From Hormiphora californensis (Eukaryota > Ctenophora > Tentaculata > Cydippida > Pleurobrachiidae), in the NCBI GenBank assembly GCA_020137815.1, contig CM035350.1, positions 849,011-913,010 on the forward strand: DNA of 64,000 nt. Reading direction: 5' to 3'. The position numbers were made by a program, and so were the translations under genes. Positions within the stretch are counted from its first letter, which is position 1; the number at the start of each line of letters is the position of its first letter. The notes beneath the pieces were generated by a model. That model was not told the DNA's origin and did not search any database. It worked only from the letters and a program-made list of their open reading frames with translations. This document shows positions 1 through 14,435 of this stretch, piece after piece.

Positions 1-108
1 TTTGTTATGCCAAATACCTCTCATACACACACACTGTTATAGTTGTAAGTGGTATAATACCAAACCAATATCAGCCCTTTTATATAATATCCCACACTCA
101 AATCTCAG

Positions 109-764
109 GAAGATCAAGTTGAGGGAGGGGTGTAGGTCAGATGAGTATAGGGAGGCCCTTGGTTGCCCCGTTACCGACCCTGAGGAGCTATGGTCCCTAC
201 CTGCTGCTGCACAAACTGTCACCACCACCTCTGAGGACAGCACTCGGTAAGAACAGGGCCGATATTGGGGTATTATATTGGTTTGGAATTTAAAATACTT
301 GGGAAACTCAGGAAGTTGCCAGGGGTTACGTGAATCACGGGGGATATATGTTTAACATATCTTTTGGGTCTGTGACGTAGGCAACAATTTATACGTTCTT
401 CGTCTTTCCCTCTGCTCATCTCCCTCTCTCGGTCTTTCCTCTCTCTCTCTCTTCCCTCTCTTCTCCCTCTCCTCCGTCTTCTTTCTTCCCTCTGTCGCTA
501 TTCAAGTTCTCCCTTCCTTCCTCCTATCTTTTTCTATGATTTCTTCTGTTCATACTGTAATTGTAGAAGACTCAATACAGCAAATAACTAACCCCCATCC
601 ATTAGACATGTTATACCCCGCAGGTCCCTGTCCCCACTGGACGAGGAGGAAGGGAGGGTGAGATTTGATATAGAGGAAGAGGAAGAGGATTACAGTACAA
701 ACGATGATGAGGAGGGATATGAGGGGAGAAGGAGGGCTCCCTATGGGTCAACCAGTGAGGAGGA

Positions 765-830
<66 letters not shown>

Positions 831-1027
831 GGAGAGAGGTAGAGAGGGCGAGAGAGATAGAGGGAAGAGAGAGAGAGAGAGAATACAGAGAGAGTGGGAG
901 CGAGGAGAGATGCATAGAGAGAGAGAGAGAGAGAGGGGAGAGAGAGAGAGAAGAAGAAGAGATGAGAGAGAGAGAGGAGAGAGAAGAGAGAGAGAGAGGC
1001 GAGAGAGAAGAGAGAGAAGAGAGAAGG

Positions 1028-1078
<51 letters not shown>

Positions 1079-4000
1079 GAGAGAGAGAGATAGAAGAGAG
1101 ACGAGATGAGAGAGAGAGAGAGCGTAGATAGAGAGAGAAGAGAAAGAGAGAGGGGGTAGTTGTCCAAAAAGAACCTGCCACCACCTCCAATCGGTTTCCC
1201 CCGGGCAACGGGGTCACACGGAGTACCTTTTTCCCCATCCCCTTTTCCCCCTGTTCGATTCCCAGGTCCGTGTGGCCGCGGCTGAGCGTGGCTGTGTATC
1301 AGAAATACGGAAAAAAAATCATAAAATACAAAATACAAAAACATCTTGGCAAGGCTAGGTGGCCCACAGTGTATCATCGCCAACTACTATGTTCCTACCC
1401 CGCCTTCTCCGGCTCAGGGTTACCAGTGGAACAGGCATCTTCCAGCCAACTGTGGACCCCCAACGCCCCTTTATCCACTAACCCGCTAACCAATACTGTT
1501 TTTGTTCTACTGGCCCCCCTAACCCACTTCTTCCATTTTTGATAGGGTTCTACATCGGAGATGATTCTTTGGAACGGGGTGGCTGTCCTCTCTGGAGCGG
1601 GGTCAGCTGCCCTTACTGGAACGGGGTCAGCTGTCCTCTCTGGAGCGGGGTGACTGTCCTCTCTGGAGCGGGGTCAGCTGTCTTTACTGGAACGGGGTCA
1701 GCTGTCCTTACTGGATCGGGGTCAGCTGTCTTCTCTGGAGCGGGGTCAGCTGTCCTTACTGGAGCGGGGTGGCTGTCTTCTCTGGAACGGGGTCAGCTGT
1801 CCTTACTGGAACGGGGTCAGCTGTCTTTACTGGAGCGGGGTCAGCTGTCCTTACTGGAACGGGGTCAGCTGTCTTCTCTGGAGCGGGGTGGCTGTCTTCT
1901 CTGGAACGGGGTCAGCTGGCTTCTCTGGAACGGGGTCAGCTGGCTTTTCTGGAACGGGGTCAGCTGTCCTTACTGGAACGGGGTCAGCTGTCCTCTCTGG
2001 AGCTGGGTGGCTGTCCGCTCTGGAGCGGGGTCAGCTGTCTTTACTGGAACGGGGTCAGCTGTCCTTACTGGAGCGGGGTCAGCTGTCTCCTCTGGAACGG
2101 GGTGGCTGTCTTCTCTGGAACGGGGTCAGCTGTCCTTACTGGAACGCGGTCAGCTGTCTTTACTGGAACGGGGTCAGCTGTCCTTACTGGAGCGGGGTCA
2201 GCTGTCTTCTCTGGAACGGGGTCAGCTGGCTTTTCTGGAACGGGGTCAGCTGGCTTCTCTGGAACGGGGTCAGCTGGCTTCTCTGGAACGGGGTCGGCTG
2301 TCTTCTCTGGAACGGGGTCAGCTGGCTTCTCTGGAACGGGCTGGCTGTCCTCTCTGGCTCGACATGTAATCATCATCCATTTGTATTAATTTATTATTTT
2401 TTTCGCTCGAACCCGTTCCTGCTTGTTTTAGGCTGCCTTAGATTCAGACGGTTTGCTTCTTCAGTTCCTGATAAGTTGTCTCTTCTTAGAATTCATTGTA
2501 GCAGATTGGGCTTCTTTGCAGATAGTTTAGGAGGTCTTGTGCTCCGTCACCATGAGCTTTAATCCCACTTTACTTCCCCCTTTTTAATATCATCCCCTTT
2601 ACTTAACCCATATGTACATTGTTAAATTTACCCGTATGTACATTGTTCTACCTACCCTACCTTTACTCCGCAGGCCCTCCGGGCCCTCAGATCCAACAGG
2701 ATCCGGGTCCGGGGGATTTAACCCTGCTCTCGCATGGGGCCTCACGGCCCCATGTGGGAGTGGTGCGTGTAGTGGACCGAGAGAGAGAGAGAGAGAGAGA
2801 GAGTAGTTTATGTAACTAGATCCAGGTGTCGCTGCTCTAGAATTGAGTTCAGTGAGGCAACACAGCGTCATTAGCTCCAGGCAACCACATTCCTAACAAC
2901 ATACTGCTACATGTAACAACATATTGTATAGTAACTCCCTCCTTCTTTCAGATTCCCGACCCCGGTCCTTGTCATGTGGGGCGTCTGATCCAGCCTACCA
3001 AACCCTTGAGCTGGATAGTACCCAGAGGAAACGACGCTCTCTTCTATCAATGAAAGACATCAAATTCTTCTCTCCCATCCTAAAGAGAAGTTAGTCTCGC
3101 TAATTACACACACATAATTGTCCGTCTGTTTGTATATCTCTCTCCGTTTTAAACTACTCCCCTCCTCACCAGGCAAGAGGAATGTAAACGACTACAATTC
3201 CATACAAGATATTGACAAGGTAATTACTGCATGTAATTATACCTCATCGGCTAACAGACGCCACAAAATCAGATTCAAATGTTGTCAGATATAACACACC
3301 TGCTAGATCTCCCCATCCGTCACAACACAGCGACACCTCTCTTTCTCTCAGGCGCTCAAAGAGGAGGAGGAGATCATGAAACAGAAGCGTGAACAGTACG
3401 AGGAGGAATTGAAAGAGAATGAACACCAGCAACACCAAATGGAGTTGTGTGGACAGGGTTTAGAAATGAAACTCAGGGAGCAAGGTATGTAGCGCGCGGT
3501 GTCATTACAGTAGTCCACCCCGCGCAACACTCAATCCAACTTATCCGATCTGTGTGTGTGTGTGTGTGTGAGTCTCGTCTCATTCTCAGCTCTGCAGTAT
3601 CACAATTCACACACCCCATGATATGGGCTACACAGTACACACCCACCCCACGATTCACCCTCCTTTATATCCCATCATTCTCAGAGAGTGGTCACGGGTT
3701 TGATGAAGATGAACTGTTTAACTGGTTCGAGTTGGTGAACCGGAAAAACAAGTTAAGTCACGTTGAGAGTGTCCTGGTACTATCTATTAAAGGTATAGAC
3801 ATCAACCTTCAACAGAAAGCTCTGGAGAGACAGCTGAGAGATCTCCACAATGTTAGGAAGAAATACAAGGGCCGATACATCAGGTATGTTGGGGGTTTAG
3901 TAGTTTTAGTTTTTTAGAATACACCCTTTGTCGATGATGTGCAACTACCCCTCCATGACAACTAACTCGACTCCCCCCCCCCCCATGTTTCTATGACAAC

Positions 4001-4180
4001 TAACCCCCCCCCACCCCCCCATTCAGGAGTAAGGAACAGGAGCTCATGGGTAAACTATTACAACTAGTAGAGGAGAGGGACCACCTTATAAACATGGAGG
4101 AGACTCAGCGTCTCAGTGCTGTTGAGATGGACAAACAATTCCAGGATGTGATGATTGCCACTGCTTCAATCGGCATGTGA
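109..4180 (+). CDS. bMERB-domain protein (MICAL-like / EHBP1-like), 3' part
   Basis: The last exons fit together in frame: about 2952-3089, 3173-3219, 3352-3484, 3685-3883 and 4027-4180, ending in TGA at 4178-4180. They encode a long charged helical region starting LKEEEEIMKQKREQYEEEL and including FNWFELVNRKN, LERQLRDLHNVRKK and LMGKLLQLVEERD. This is the pattern of the bMERB (DUF3585) Rab-binding coiled coil at the C-terminus of MICAL, MICAL-like and EHBP1 proteins, which link Rab-positive membranes to actin. Upstream, exons 109-246 and 624-769 join in frame and encode an acidic, low-complexity linker. Between 770 and 2950 the exon structure is uncertain; possible proline-rich exons lie near 1158-1265 and 2674-2790. 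The gene's start, and any CH or LIM domain, lie left of the window. Family call is good; the exact subfamily is not decided. Confidence 0.75.
771..1137. repeat. (GA)n-rich purine tract
   Basis: Long interrupted GA/GGA simple repeat directly after a probable splice donor at 770. Open frames of Arg-Glu repeats (plus) and Ser-Leu repeats (minus) are repeat artefacts. Confidence 0.9.
1560..2365. repeat. 24-bp minisatellite, multiple of three
   Basis: About 33 copies of a 24-bp unit of the type CTGGAACGGGGTCAGCTGTC plus 4 bases, with A/G and T/C variants. Because 24 is divisible by three, all forward frames and at least one reverse frame stay open, so long ORFs (SLERGQLS, VLTGTGSA and antisense PVPEKTAD repeats) arise. 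It lies inside the bMERB gene, probably in an intron. Confidence 0.9.
2770..2805. repeat. short (GA)n tract
   Basis: Simple GA repeat following a possible exon of the bMERB gene. Confidence 0.8.
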
Positions 4181-5024
4181 TGTCTTCAAACTGGACAATA
4201 ACTATGCGGGGTGTATGTGTGTATGTGTTTCTGTGTGTTTTTTGGGGAGAACACTGTTTTGTATTTTGTAAGGACGCTTGGAATTTCCATGTTTAAGAAT
4301 TCAAGCTTAGGGCTATAAATTGCTAGGAGATTGGTCCAAAACTTGAGTAAATATAGGGTGTGTGTGTGTAGAGTTTTGTAATTAAAATTACACGCCTGTA
4401 AATATAAGATATATTCATCTCTCTACCACTTGATGAGTTCTTTGCCCTTGAGACAGTGTGTGCAATTACCTGCTGTGGAGAGACTAAAAGGGTAGTTTGA
4501 CGTTTGAAAAGCTCAAGCAACCAATGCTGTTTGTATTTTGTGTGTGTTTGTTTGTGTGTGACGTGTGTATGCTTTTCAATATGTGAGTTTCTACTAAAAG
4601 GGAATTCTGGTTCGTTGGGCGCTGATCTATAATGTGTGTTGATAACAATATTTTCGCTTCTTGAAAATGAATTCTGTATCATATTTATTCTCTCTTTTCA
4701 TGAGATTTCAAAAAGATAGATTTGTTTAGTTTTGCTCCTTAGAACTACAAATGATGGTGTATGACAGGTGAAGTTCAGCCTTGGAACTTGAAGTCCCCCC
4801 TGAGTAGATTCAGTACAAGCTGTATCACAAAATAGGGAATAATATTGGGTCACATTACAGTATGTCACACACAACTCCAACAAATAACAAGGTGCACTGT
4901 CAATATAATGTCAGTTCAATACTTCAACAATCAACATCAAATGTTGACCATACATCCGTCCAAATTGATGCAGCAGCCCCGTGCATTGTATCGTTGTCAT
5001 AACATGGCCACTATGTTTGTGTGC
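4181..5024. other. intergenic region between convergent genes
   Basis: Lies between the stop of the bMERB gene (+) and the stop of the EF-hand gene (-), so both 3' untranslated regions fall here. AT-rich with GT-rich runs near 4208-4240 and 4355-4375. I see no further gene. Confidence 0.6.
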
Positions 5025-6069
5025 TCACAGTTTCACTAGTGATGGAGTTGATGGTTGCTCAAAGTTGATATTCATCATCAGACTCACAAACTCCTTATAG
5101 TTGATCACACCATCCCCATCTGTGTCTGCTATGTCTATCAGATCATTCACCTGGGGGGGGGGGGGCAAGATGTTACATCATCCTCATGTAGTAAGGGAGG
5201 GGCATGTTACATATAATGTGATGTTACATCATCATTTATGTCACTGTATGGCGGCGCCATACCCCATTTGGCATTTGATTCAACGCTCAGATGGGTCGCG
5301 GCGCCAGACAGTAATGTCATGAAGAGTAAGTTAACATCACGTGTAATGTTACAGCACGTACCTCATCCATAGTGAGACGATCCCCGGATGATGTCATGAG
5401 AGTTCTGAACTCCTCAGCAGAAATATACCCATCACCATCCCTATCAAACACCCTGAATAAAGATGTGTGTTCTATATCAAACACCCTGTGATGTGTGTAG
5501 AAGGGTGAGAGAGACAGACAGGGGGCTAAGGGTGTGGGGACGGAGAAGAAGGGCTAGGGGCGACGATAATGGGATGAAGGAGGGGGTGTTGTAACTCACT
5601 TGAAGGCAGCCCTTAGTTCACTCTCCATGCTCTCCTTGGTAATTCTACTGGCCATCATCGCCACGAACTCTCTAAACTCCAACACCCCATTCTTATTGGC
5701 ATCCACCCTGTTTATAATATCCGTCACTTCCGTCTCTGTGGGGTTCTGACCTAGCGACCTAGTGAAGGGGTGGAACTGGAATTATAATAGTGAGATTTCC
5801 CTCTCTCAGAGAGTGTCAGGACAGGACAACACAGACAGGACAAAGATGACAGGATTGATGACAACAAGAGTGGGATGGACAACAGCAACTATAAACCTGA
5901 GAAGTGTCCCCAGTTCCTTGGTTGTTATAATCCCATCATTATCAGTATCGAACACAGAGAAGGCATCTCGATACTCTTCCACCTCGTCTGCTGTAAACTG
6001 CTCAGGGGTGCAGATATTATTCTTGCCAGAGAGGCCACTGGCCATCAACAGGTGATCCGGGGTCATCAT
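5025..6069 (-). CDS. calmodulin-like four-EF-hand calcium-binding protein
   Basis: Four exons on the minus strand: 6069-5897, 5758-5600, 5452-5362 and 5150-5025 (TGA). They give about 182 residues with four canonical EF-hand loops: [36 protein letters not shown] and [12 protein letters not shown]. Each has Asp at loop position 1 and Glu at position 12, so all four should bind calcium. The helix between loops 1 and 2 ([17 protein letters not shown]) and [19 protein letters not shown]-type spacing match calmodulin. Compared with calmodulin (149 aa) it has an N-terminal extension of about 28 residues containing [10 protein letters not shown] and a short C-terminal tail. The start at 6069 is immediately followed by a second Met. 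It is a cytosolic calcium sensor by family; the target is unknown. Calmodulin-like rather than calmodulin because of the divergent sequence and extension. Confidence 0.85.
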
Positions 6070-6723
6070 CTTGAGGGAGGGGGAACTAGCAGGGGAAGGG
6101 GTGAGTGAGGGAGGGTCGAGGGAGGGGAGACTATAACAACAATAGCTCTTTAGACAAGATTTCTACAGTTGCATTGTGTAGTCAAAAGCAACACTATTAC
6201 TAGAACATTATGAAGCAAATTAGGCTACATCAGCTTATGAAGCCTGGTATATGAGTTCAGTGCTAATTGTACAGCTTAGTAGATTCTGTAGTAGAGGCTC
6301 TCTGTAGAACAAGCAATAGTTAGAGACATCTCTCAACAAACCAGACATCATAGAACCATTCACAACAAGTGCCTTCTCTAAGGGATTGATTCCTTTGTGA
6401 TTGTTGAGGCCTTGTAAATTCTGTACCAGCTTTAATCTCAAAATTAGGTATTGGTTGTTGCTCCCCCAGTTCTTCAAGAGCTACAATCAACTTAATGAAC
6501 TTGATTTAGAGTACAGGGATAGCTTGCCTAGCTCGACCCCCTTTTTGCGAGCTGTTTTACAAATGTAAAGGAGGGTTAGAAGGGATAGCCGGCCCAGAAC
6601 ATCAACAAGGGTCACTATGTTGGCTCCATTGCAACCTATTCTCGATATGTGAGATCGCATCAGGTATAAATGTGACCAAGGTCACTATGCTGCTGATCTT
6701 GACCGACAAAAACAATCAGCTAA
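6070..6723. other. upstream region of the EF-hand gene
   Basis: Probable promoter/5' UTR of the minus-strand EF-hand gene, then unremarkable sequence up to the TAA target site of the MITE. No supported gene. Confidence 0.5.
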
Positions 6724-7378
6724 GGGGGACCACATACAGCACTGTACTGAAATTCGCACCGCCGTATGTGGTGCCTCTAACTTCAGTTCTCACTAGCACA
6801 TACAGCACTTTCGGTGCAAACTCCAGTACGCACTGCCGTATGTGGTGCCTCTTACTGATAAATATCGGTGGGACTATCAGTACACAATCTCACGTGAGCT
6901 TAGCTCAGAAAATATCAGTACGGTGCTGTATGTGCTCTTCGTACTGAACTGAAAGGTCACGTGGGGGTCACGTGCGCGCACTAGCCAATGGCAGACCTGC
7001 AACTCACAATACACACACACACCCACACCACAGCAACCAATAAGAGGCGCACGCACTCTCACTATGACAGAAAGGGCCACACCTAGAACAAGGGCGAGAT
7101 TATCCGACATATCGAGAAAATATGTGCTGCAATCGGGAAAGATAAGAGAGAGATAAGTGGAGATAAACATAACAAGAGAGAGAAAAGGAGGTAGAGAGAG
7201 TTCGGTATTAGTGAGAGGAAGATATTTCACAAAAAATTACGTGTTTTTAGCTTGTTTTGAAGGTTTTTTATTGATTGTTCAGTAAGAGGCACCACATACA
7301 CTCACTGTACTGAAGTTTCCACCGACAGTATGTGGTGCGACGTTCTGGAGTTCGCACCGGTGCTGTATGTGGTCCCCC
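6724..7378. mobile_element. Harbinger-like MITE with TAA target duplication
   Basis: Bounded by TIRs GGGGGACCACATACAGCA... at 6724 and the complement ending at 7378, each flanked by TAA (6721-6723 and 7379-7381). A 3-bp TAA duplication and G-rich TIRs fit PIF/Harbinger. Inside are several further direct and inverted copies of the CCGTATGTGGTGC motif (6763, 6836, 7329). No transposase, so non-autonomous. Confidence 0.75.
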
Positions 7379-7618
7379 TAAGTTGCTGCCCGATTGAGCT
7401 GAGACAACGGTGTGACCCTCTCAACCTCCCATGAAATCTTCCTCCTAGTTGTTACGCGAACATAGAGGGGCGTGACGTGCCCAAGTCGTTACAACTCATA
7501 CAAGGGTAGAAAGTAGAAACAAGGCTGGTTCATGTGTGTCTACAAGCCGACACAGTAATCACAGAGTGCGTGTACTGGCTGGTAAAGCAATCACGGTGGA
7601 TCGATACTAGGGACAGCT

Positions 7619-10510
<2,892 letters not shown>

Positions 10511-13083
10511 TCAGAACTCATCACGTAGTCTCAGTTTCCCGATATAGTTGGCATGGTATGACCCAATATAGAGGACACCATCGTGTTCAGCCACCTCAGA
10601 TGCTGAGGGAACCACCAACCCACCAGGGTCCTGGAGACTATCCAGAATGTTCCCGAACTCATCCAGCACCACAATTATCCCATATTGGGAGGCCAGGGAC
10701 CGGATTAGGAAGTATGGTAGAACTTTAGTAATAGTAGCCCTGATTTGAGGGTATGGAGCCAGGTAGTCCACCAGGGAGAATGGATGTCTTCTGATGGCAG
10801 CCATCCCCACCCAGTATCCTCCACTCTCTCTCCTCCTGATATTGTCTGGATACCCGGGTAAATTTATAGCGAAGAAGTCCCATGTTCCTGCATTCTCTCC
10901 AGTCAGCCAGTACCGTACTATCCTGCCTCTAACACACTCTGCAACTAGCACATAACTCTCGTCAGCAGCTAACTGGACCCCGTTAGGCATGTGCAGACCG
11001 GAGATAAGGACCTTGATCTCTAGGGTGTTTAGATCGTAGGAGAAGAGGGTACCGTGTGGTCCACCCTCTAGAAAGGCATACATGTTGTACTCTCTAGAGT
11101 GTCTGGAGTGACTGTCTGTGAAGTAGATAACACCTGGAGAGAGGGGGAGTGGGGGTTAGTTTTGGAGAGAATTCACATGAATAGTACACAGGAGCGAATC
11201 GCGTAAGAAAGGGTCCGATGCCTGCCAGCGTTACTAAATAGTGAATTACACATACCTCCTTTAGAGATATCTAGGTCGTTAAGGAACCTAGTCTGTCGGT
11301 TATCTAATCGTGTAGCCTCATCCTTCATATTAACAATCAACTGCTGGCTACCACCACTCATAGACACTTTTAGGATACCTGGTGGGGTAGAGAGTTAGTT
11401 AGAGACATGGGTGGTATAGTAGGGGGAGACAGGAGTAATGTTGATGTAAGAGTTAAAAAATAACACAAACTACAACTTGATATAACAGATCTGGATGTAC
11501 CTTTGTACGCATTGATCACATAAAGAGTGTTGTTATGGATCCTGACACCCAGGGGTCTCCCACACGTCTCCTCATTGTGACACTCCTTACTCCCCGTATA
11601 CCCAATCTCAGTGATCACTTTACCCTCTATCCTCACTATCCTGCCATTAGCTAGTCCTGTGTACAGCTCACCTGTAGGTAGTGGATGGGGTTAGAGGTAT
11701 ACAACTCACCTGCAGAGGAAACATTGTGTGAGTTGCCTTGCTCGACTCTGTTTCACCGCGGGTTAGAGCATAACATTGTGTGAGATATTGAAAGAAGGTA
11801 GCTTGATAAAATGTGCTGACTAATTCAACATCTCGTAATTATACCTTCAGGTCCGATGGCGATTGATTCAGGTCCAACTACCCTACTTTTCAGGATCTGT
11901 TGGGCAGACCGGAGTCTCGTGTTTTCAGTGAGAGGTCCCGTTAGTTTTGGAGCTGGGGGCATCCTGGGGAAAGAGAGGGGGGATAGTGAGAGGGGAGATG
12001 GTGAGTGGGAACGATTCTAAAACTGTTAGGAGGCACTTAACTGTATTAACCACTGTTTTTTAACAAAATGTGCTAGACAATTACCTGTAAGTGACGGGTC
12101 TGATGGGAGGATTGTAGGAGATTATAACAGCTAACATCACAACCAGAATCAGACTGATCAGCTGCACCGACCTCTTACACACTGACGTTACCGAACTGAG
12201 GGAGAGGGTGTTAAACCCAAATAGATATATCATTAGTAGATAGAAACCCCGGGACCTCTATCCAACCCCTATCTATATCCCGACTGATTCAGCTGACAGT
12301 TATAACTCTTACAGATACAATAGCCCAGGTGTGCAGGGAACGGTGGATGGTTTGGTAGTGACAAGACTGTCTGGTTTATCGAATTCAGGGGGATCAAAAA
12401 CATCGGATAGTTCACTTAGAGACCGGGTTATATCTCCCATGACAACAGAAATCAGAAGGATAGAGTTAGGAATGGTGGACCAACTCAACACAGAGGGAGG
12501 AGATGAAGTTGATTAGCACTTAGGAGATTGGGGTGACGGTTGCTAAGTAGTGAGTGGACTAGAGATGTACAGTAAATGTACAGATACGGCTTGGGTGTAG
12601 AGAGAAAGAGAGGGGATGATAGATAGAGGGAGAAGAAGGGAAAGAGGAAACTAACATCCCCTCCTGGGACAGGAACAGCTGCTTTAATAAACACTACTAT
12701 AAGTACTAGGGTAATACCAGAGGAATGTAAAGGCTCTGATAAAGTTTTTGTTGATGGCGTCATTATAAACTCTGGTAAAGTAGTCAGCCCAAGGATCCAC
12801 AAAGGGAACCTAGAAAGATGTTGTAATGTGGGGGCTGGGGAGGGTGAGCCTCATCTGGGGCGGGGTATCACTAGGAGAGAAGTAAAGACCTGAAGATAAG
12901 GCCTCTTCCTCCTGGATATGAAACTACGCATACGGTGGGCAAGCATCATCTAGTCTACAACAACAAGAGGTAATGTAATGAGGGAGCAATTTCAATCACA
13001 ACTCATTGAGCTCTTGACATTCTCATTCCAACTCTTTCCATCCCCCCTCTCTCTCCATCTCTCTCTATCTCTCTATCTCTCTA

Positions 13084-13117
<34 letters not shown>

Positions 13118-13276
13118 TCTCTCTCTCTCTCTCTGCGTCCCATTCTCTAGATAATGCATGCGGTGCCCAAAAATGGTCAAATTGTAGGAGGCTCATCCAT
13201 GCAAATCCAGGGTCATATATTCAATATTCATGATGTTACAGCAGCAGCATTGAATAATGAACAAGTAGACAGGAAT

Positions 13277-13368
<92 letters not shown>

Positions 13369-14040
13369 TATGGATAGAGAGAGAGAGGGGGATAGAGAGA
13401 GAAAGAGAGAGAAGCAGAGAGAAGTGATACATAATGTACGGGAGAATAAGCTTGCTAGAGACAGGAGGGGATAGCTAATGTCTAAATGCGTACTCAATGT
13501 GTTCTACTGAATACGATGAACAGAGTACATTGTGGGCTAGATAGAGGTCACACATTGTATGCTTGATATTGATGCCACTAATCGGTCCATTGGACCGGGT
13601 CCAACTACTAGTCTAGTAAGATACACCAGCAATACAGCTACAAGCACCATGCTACACTATAACAACTGTATGAATTATAGCGGACACCGACTTCACCGCC
13701 CTTCCTCTATAATACCCGGTACTAGGAGTCACCCTCTTACTAAAAGTACCAAATTATACCATACTCCAGCTCCCACATCTCCCACTCTACACAGACACAA
13801 TTACACATTATTAGACATGGCATGATCTTTACAAAAAGAGGCAACTATAGGACCATCTCTCTCACCATCTCACCACCCCACCATACTGAGACAAATCCGG
13901 AGTAATGTACCCAATCTGTATATCTAGTTACATCATCCTGACCCAGTCAATACATACCTGATTCTGTTGAGGATAGACCCGACAGCCCCCTCATCTTCTT
14001 CCTCTTCCTCCTCTCTCTTTTCCTCGACCTCTTCAGCCAT
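10511..14040 (-). CDS. APMAP: adipocyte plasma membrane-associated protein-like (strictosidine-synthase-like beta-propeller)
   Basis: Six exons: 14040-13958, 12195-12085, 11963-11845, 11671-11501, 11378-11256 and 11133-10511 (TGA). They total about 409 residues, close to the usual length of APMAP. Order: acidic cytosolic N-terminus (EEVEEKREEEEEEDEGA), a single hydrophobic anchor (LISLILVVMLAVIIYNPPIRP, about residues 40-60), then the six-bladed propeller. Typical family segments are GPESIAIGPEG, GELYTGLANGRIVRI, CGRPLGVRI, VIYFTDSHSRHSREYN, GLHMPNGVQLAADESYVLVA and GYPDNIRRRESGGYWVGMA. Family members are type II membrane glycoproteins with arylesterase-like folds; the substrate is not established. 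The first intron (12.2-13.96 kb) contains two CT/GA tracts. Confidence 0.92.
13028..13133. repeat. (CT)n microsatellite with ATCT interruptions
   Basis: Simple repeat in the first intron of the APMAP-like gene. Confidence 0.9.
13279..13420. repeat. (GA)n microsatellite
   Basis: About 80 bp of pure GA repeat grading into imperfect GA-rich sequence; first intron of the APMAP-like gene. It lies 150 bp from a (CT)n tract, so the two could pair as an inverted repeat. Confidence 0.9.
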
Positions 14041-14435
14041 CCTGAGTGCTATTGGAGGAGCTAGGAGATATGGGTGTGGTTAGTGGAGAGAGAGGGCAAT
14101 AAAAGTGGGGAGATAAAAGCAAGAAAAATCAGAATATGACGAGGCGAAAAACAAAAAATATAACATATTTACACACAAAATTAAAACAGTGGAATAAGTG
14201 GTACTCAATTTGGGGATTAATAATATTCATGCTAGGTTTTATTTAACACACACACATATAGAGCTGGTTTTGAAAAAGAAAATCAATTTGTAGTGACACA
14301 ATTTAGCTACTGTTTAGTGTTTAGCAGTGTCAATGAATAGAAGCTTTTAGCAGAAATTCTACGTCACACAGAGATCAGTTGTCACATTATGTGTCTCATC
14401 AGAAGATAAGATCGAGGTTCTGAGGGAGGGTCTCA

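Noticed and set aside
748-1383. Long Ser-Leu and Arg-Glu open frames over the (GA)n tract
   Set aside because: Any dinucleotide GA/CT repeat gives open frames on both strands; no splice-consistent conserved protein is present.
12309-12516. Extra exon of the APMAP-like gene in its first intron
   Set aside because: The 60-codon frames on both strands lack matching splice phases, and the six-exon chain already gives the family length.
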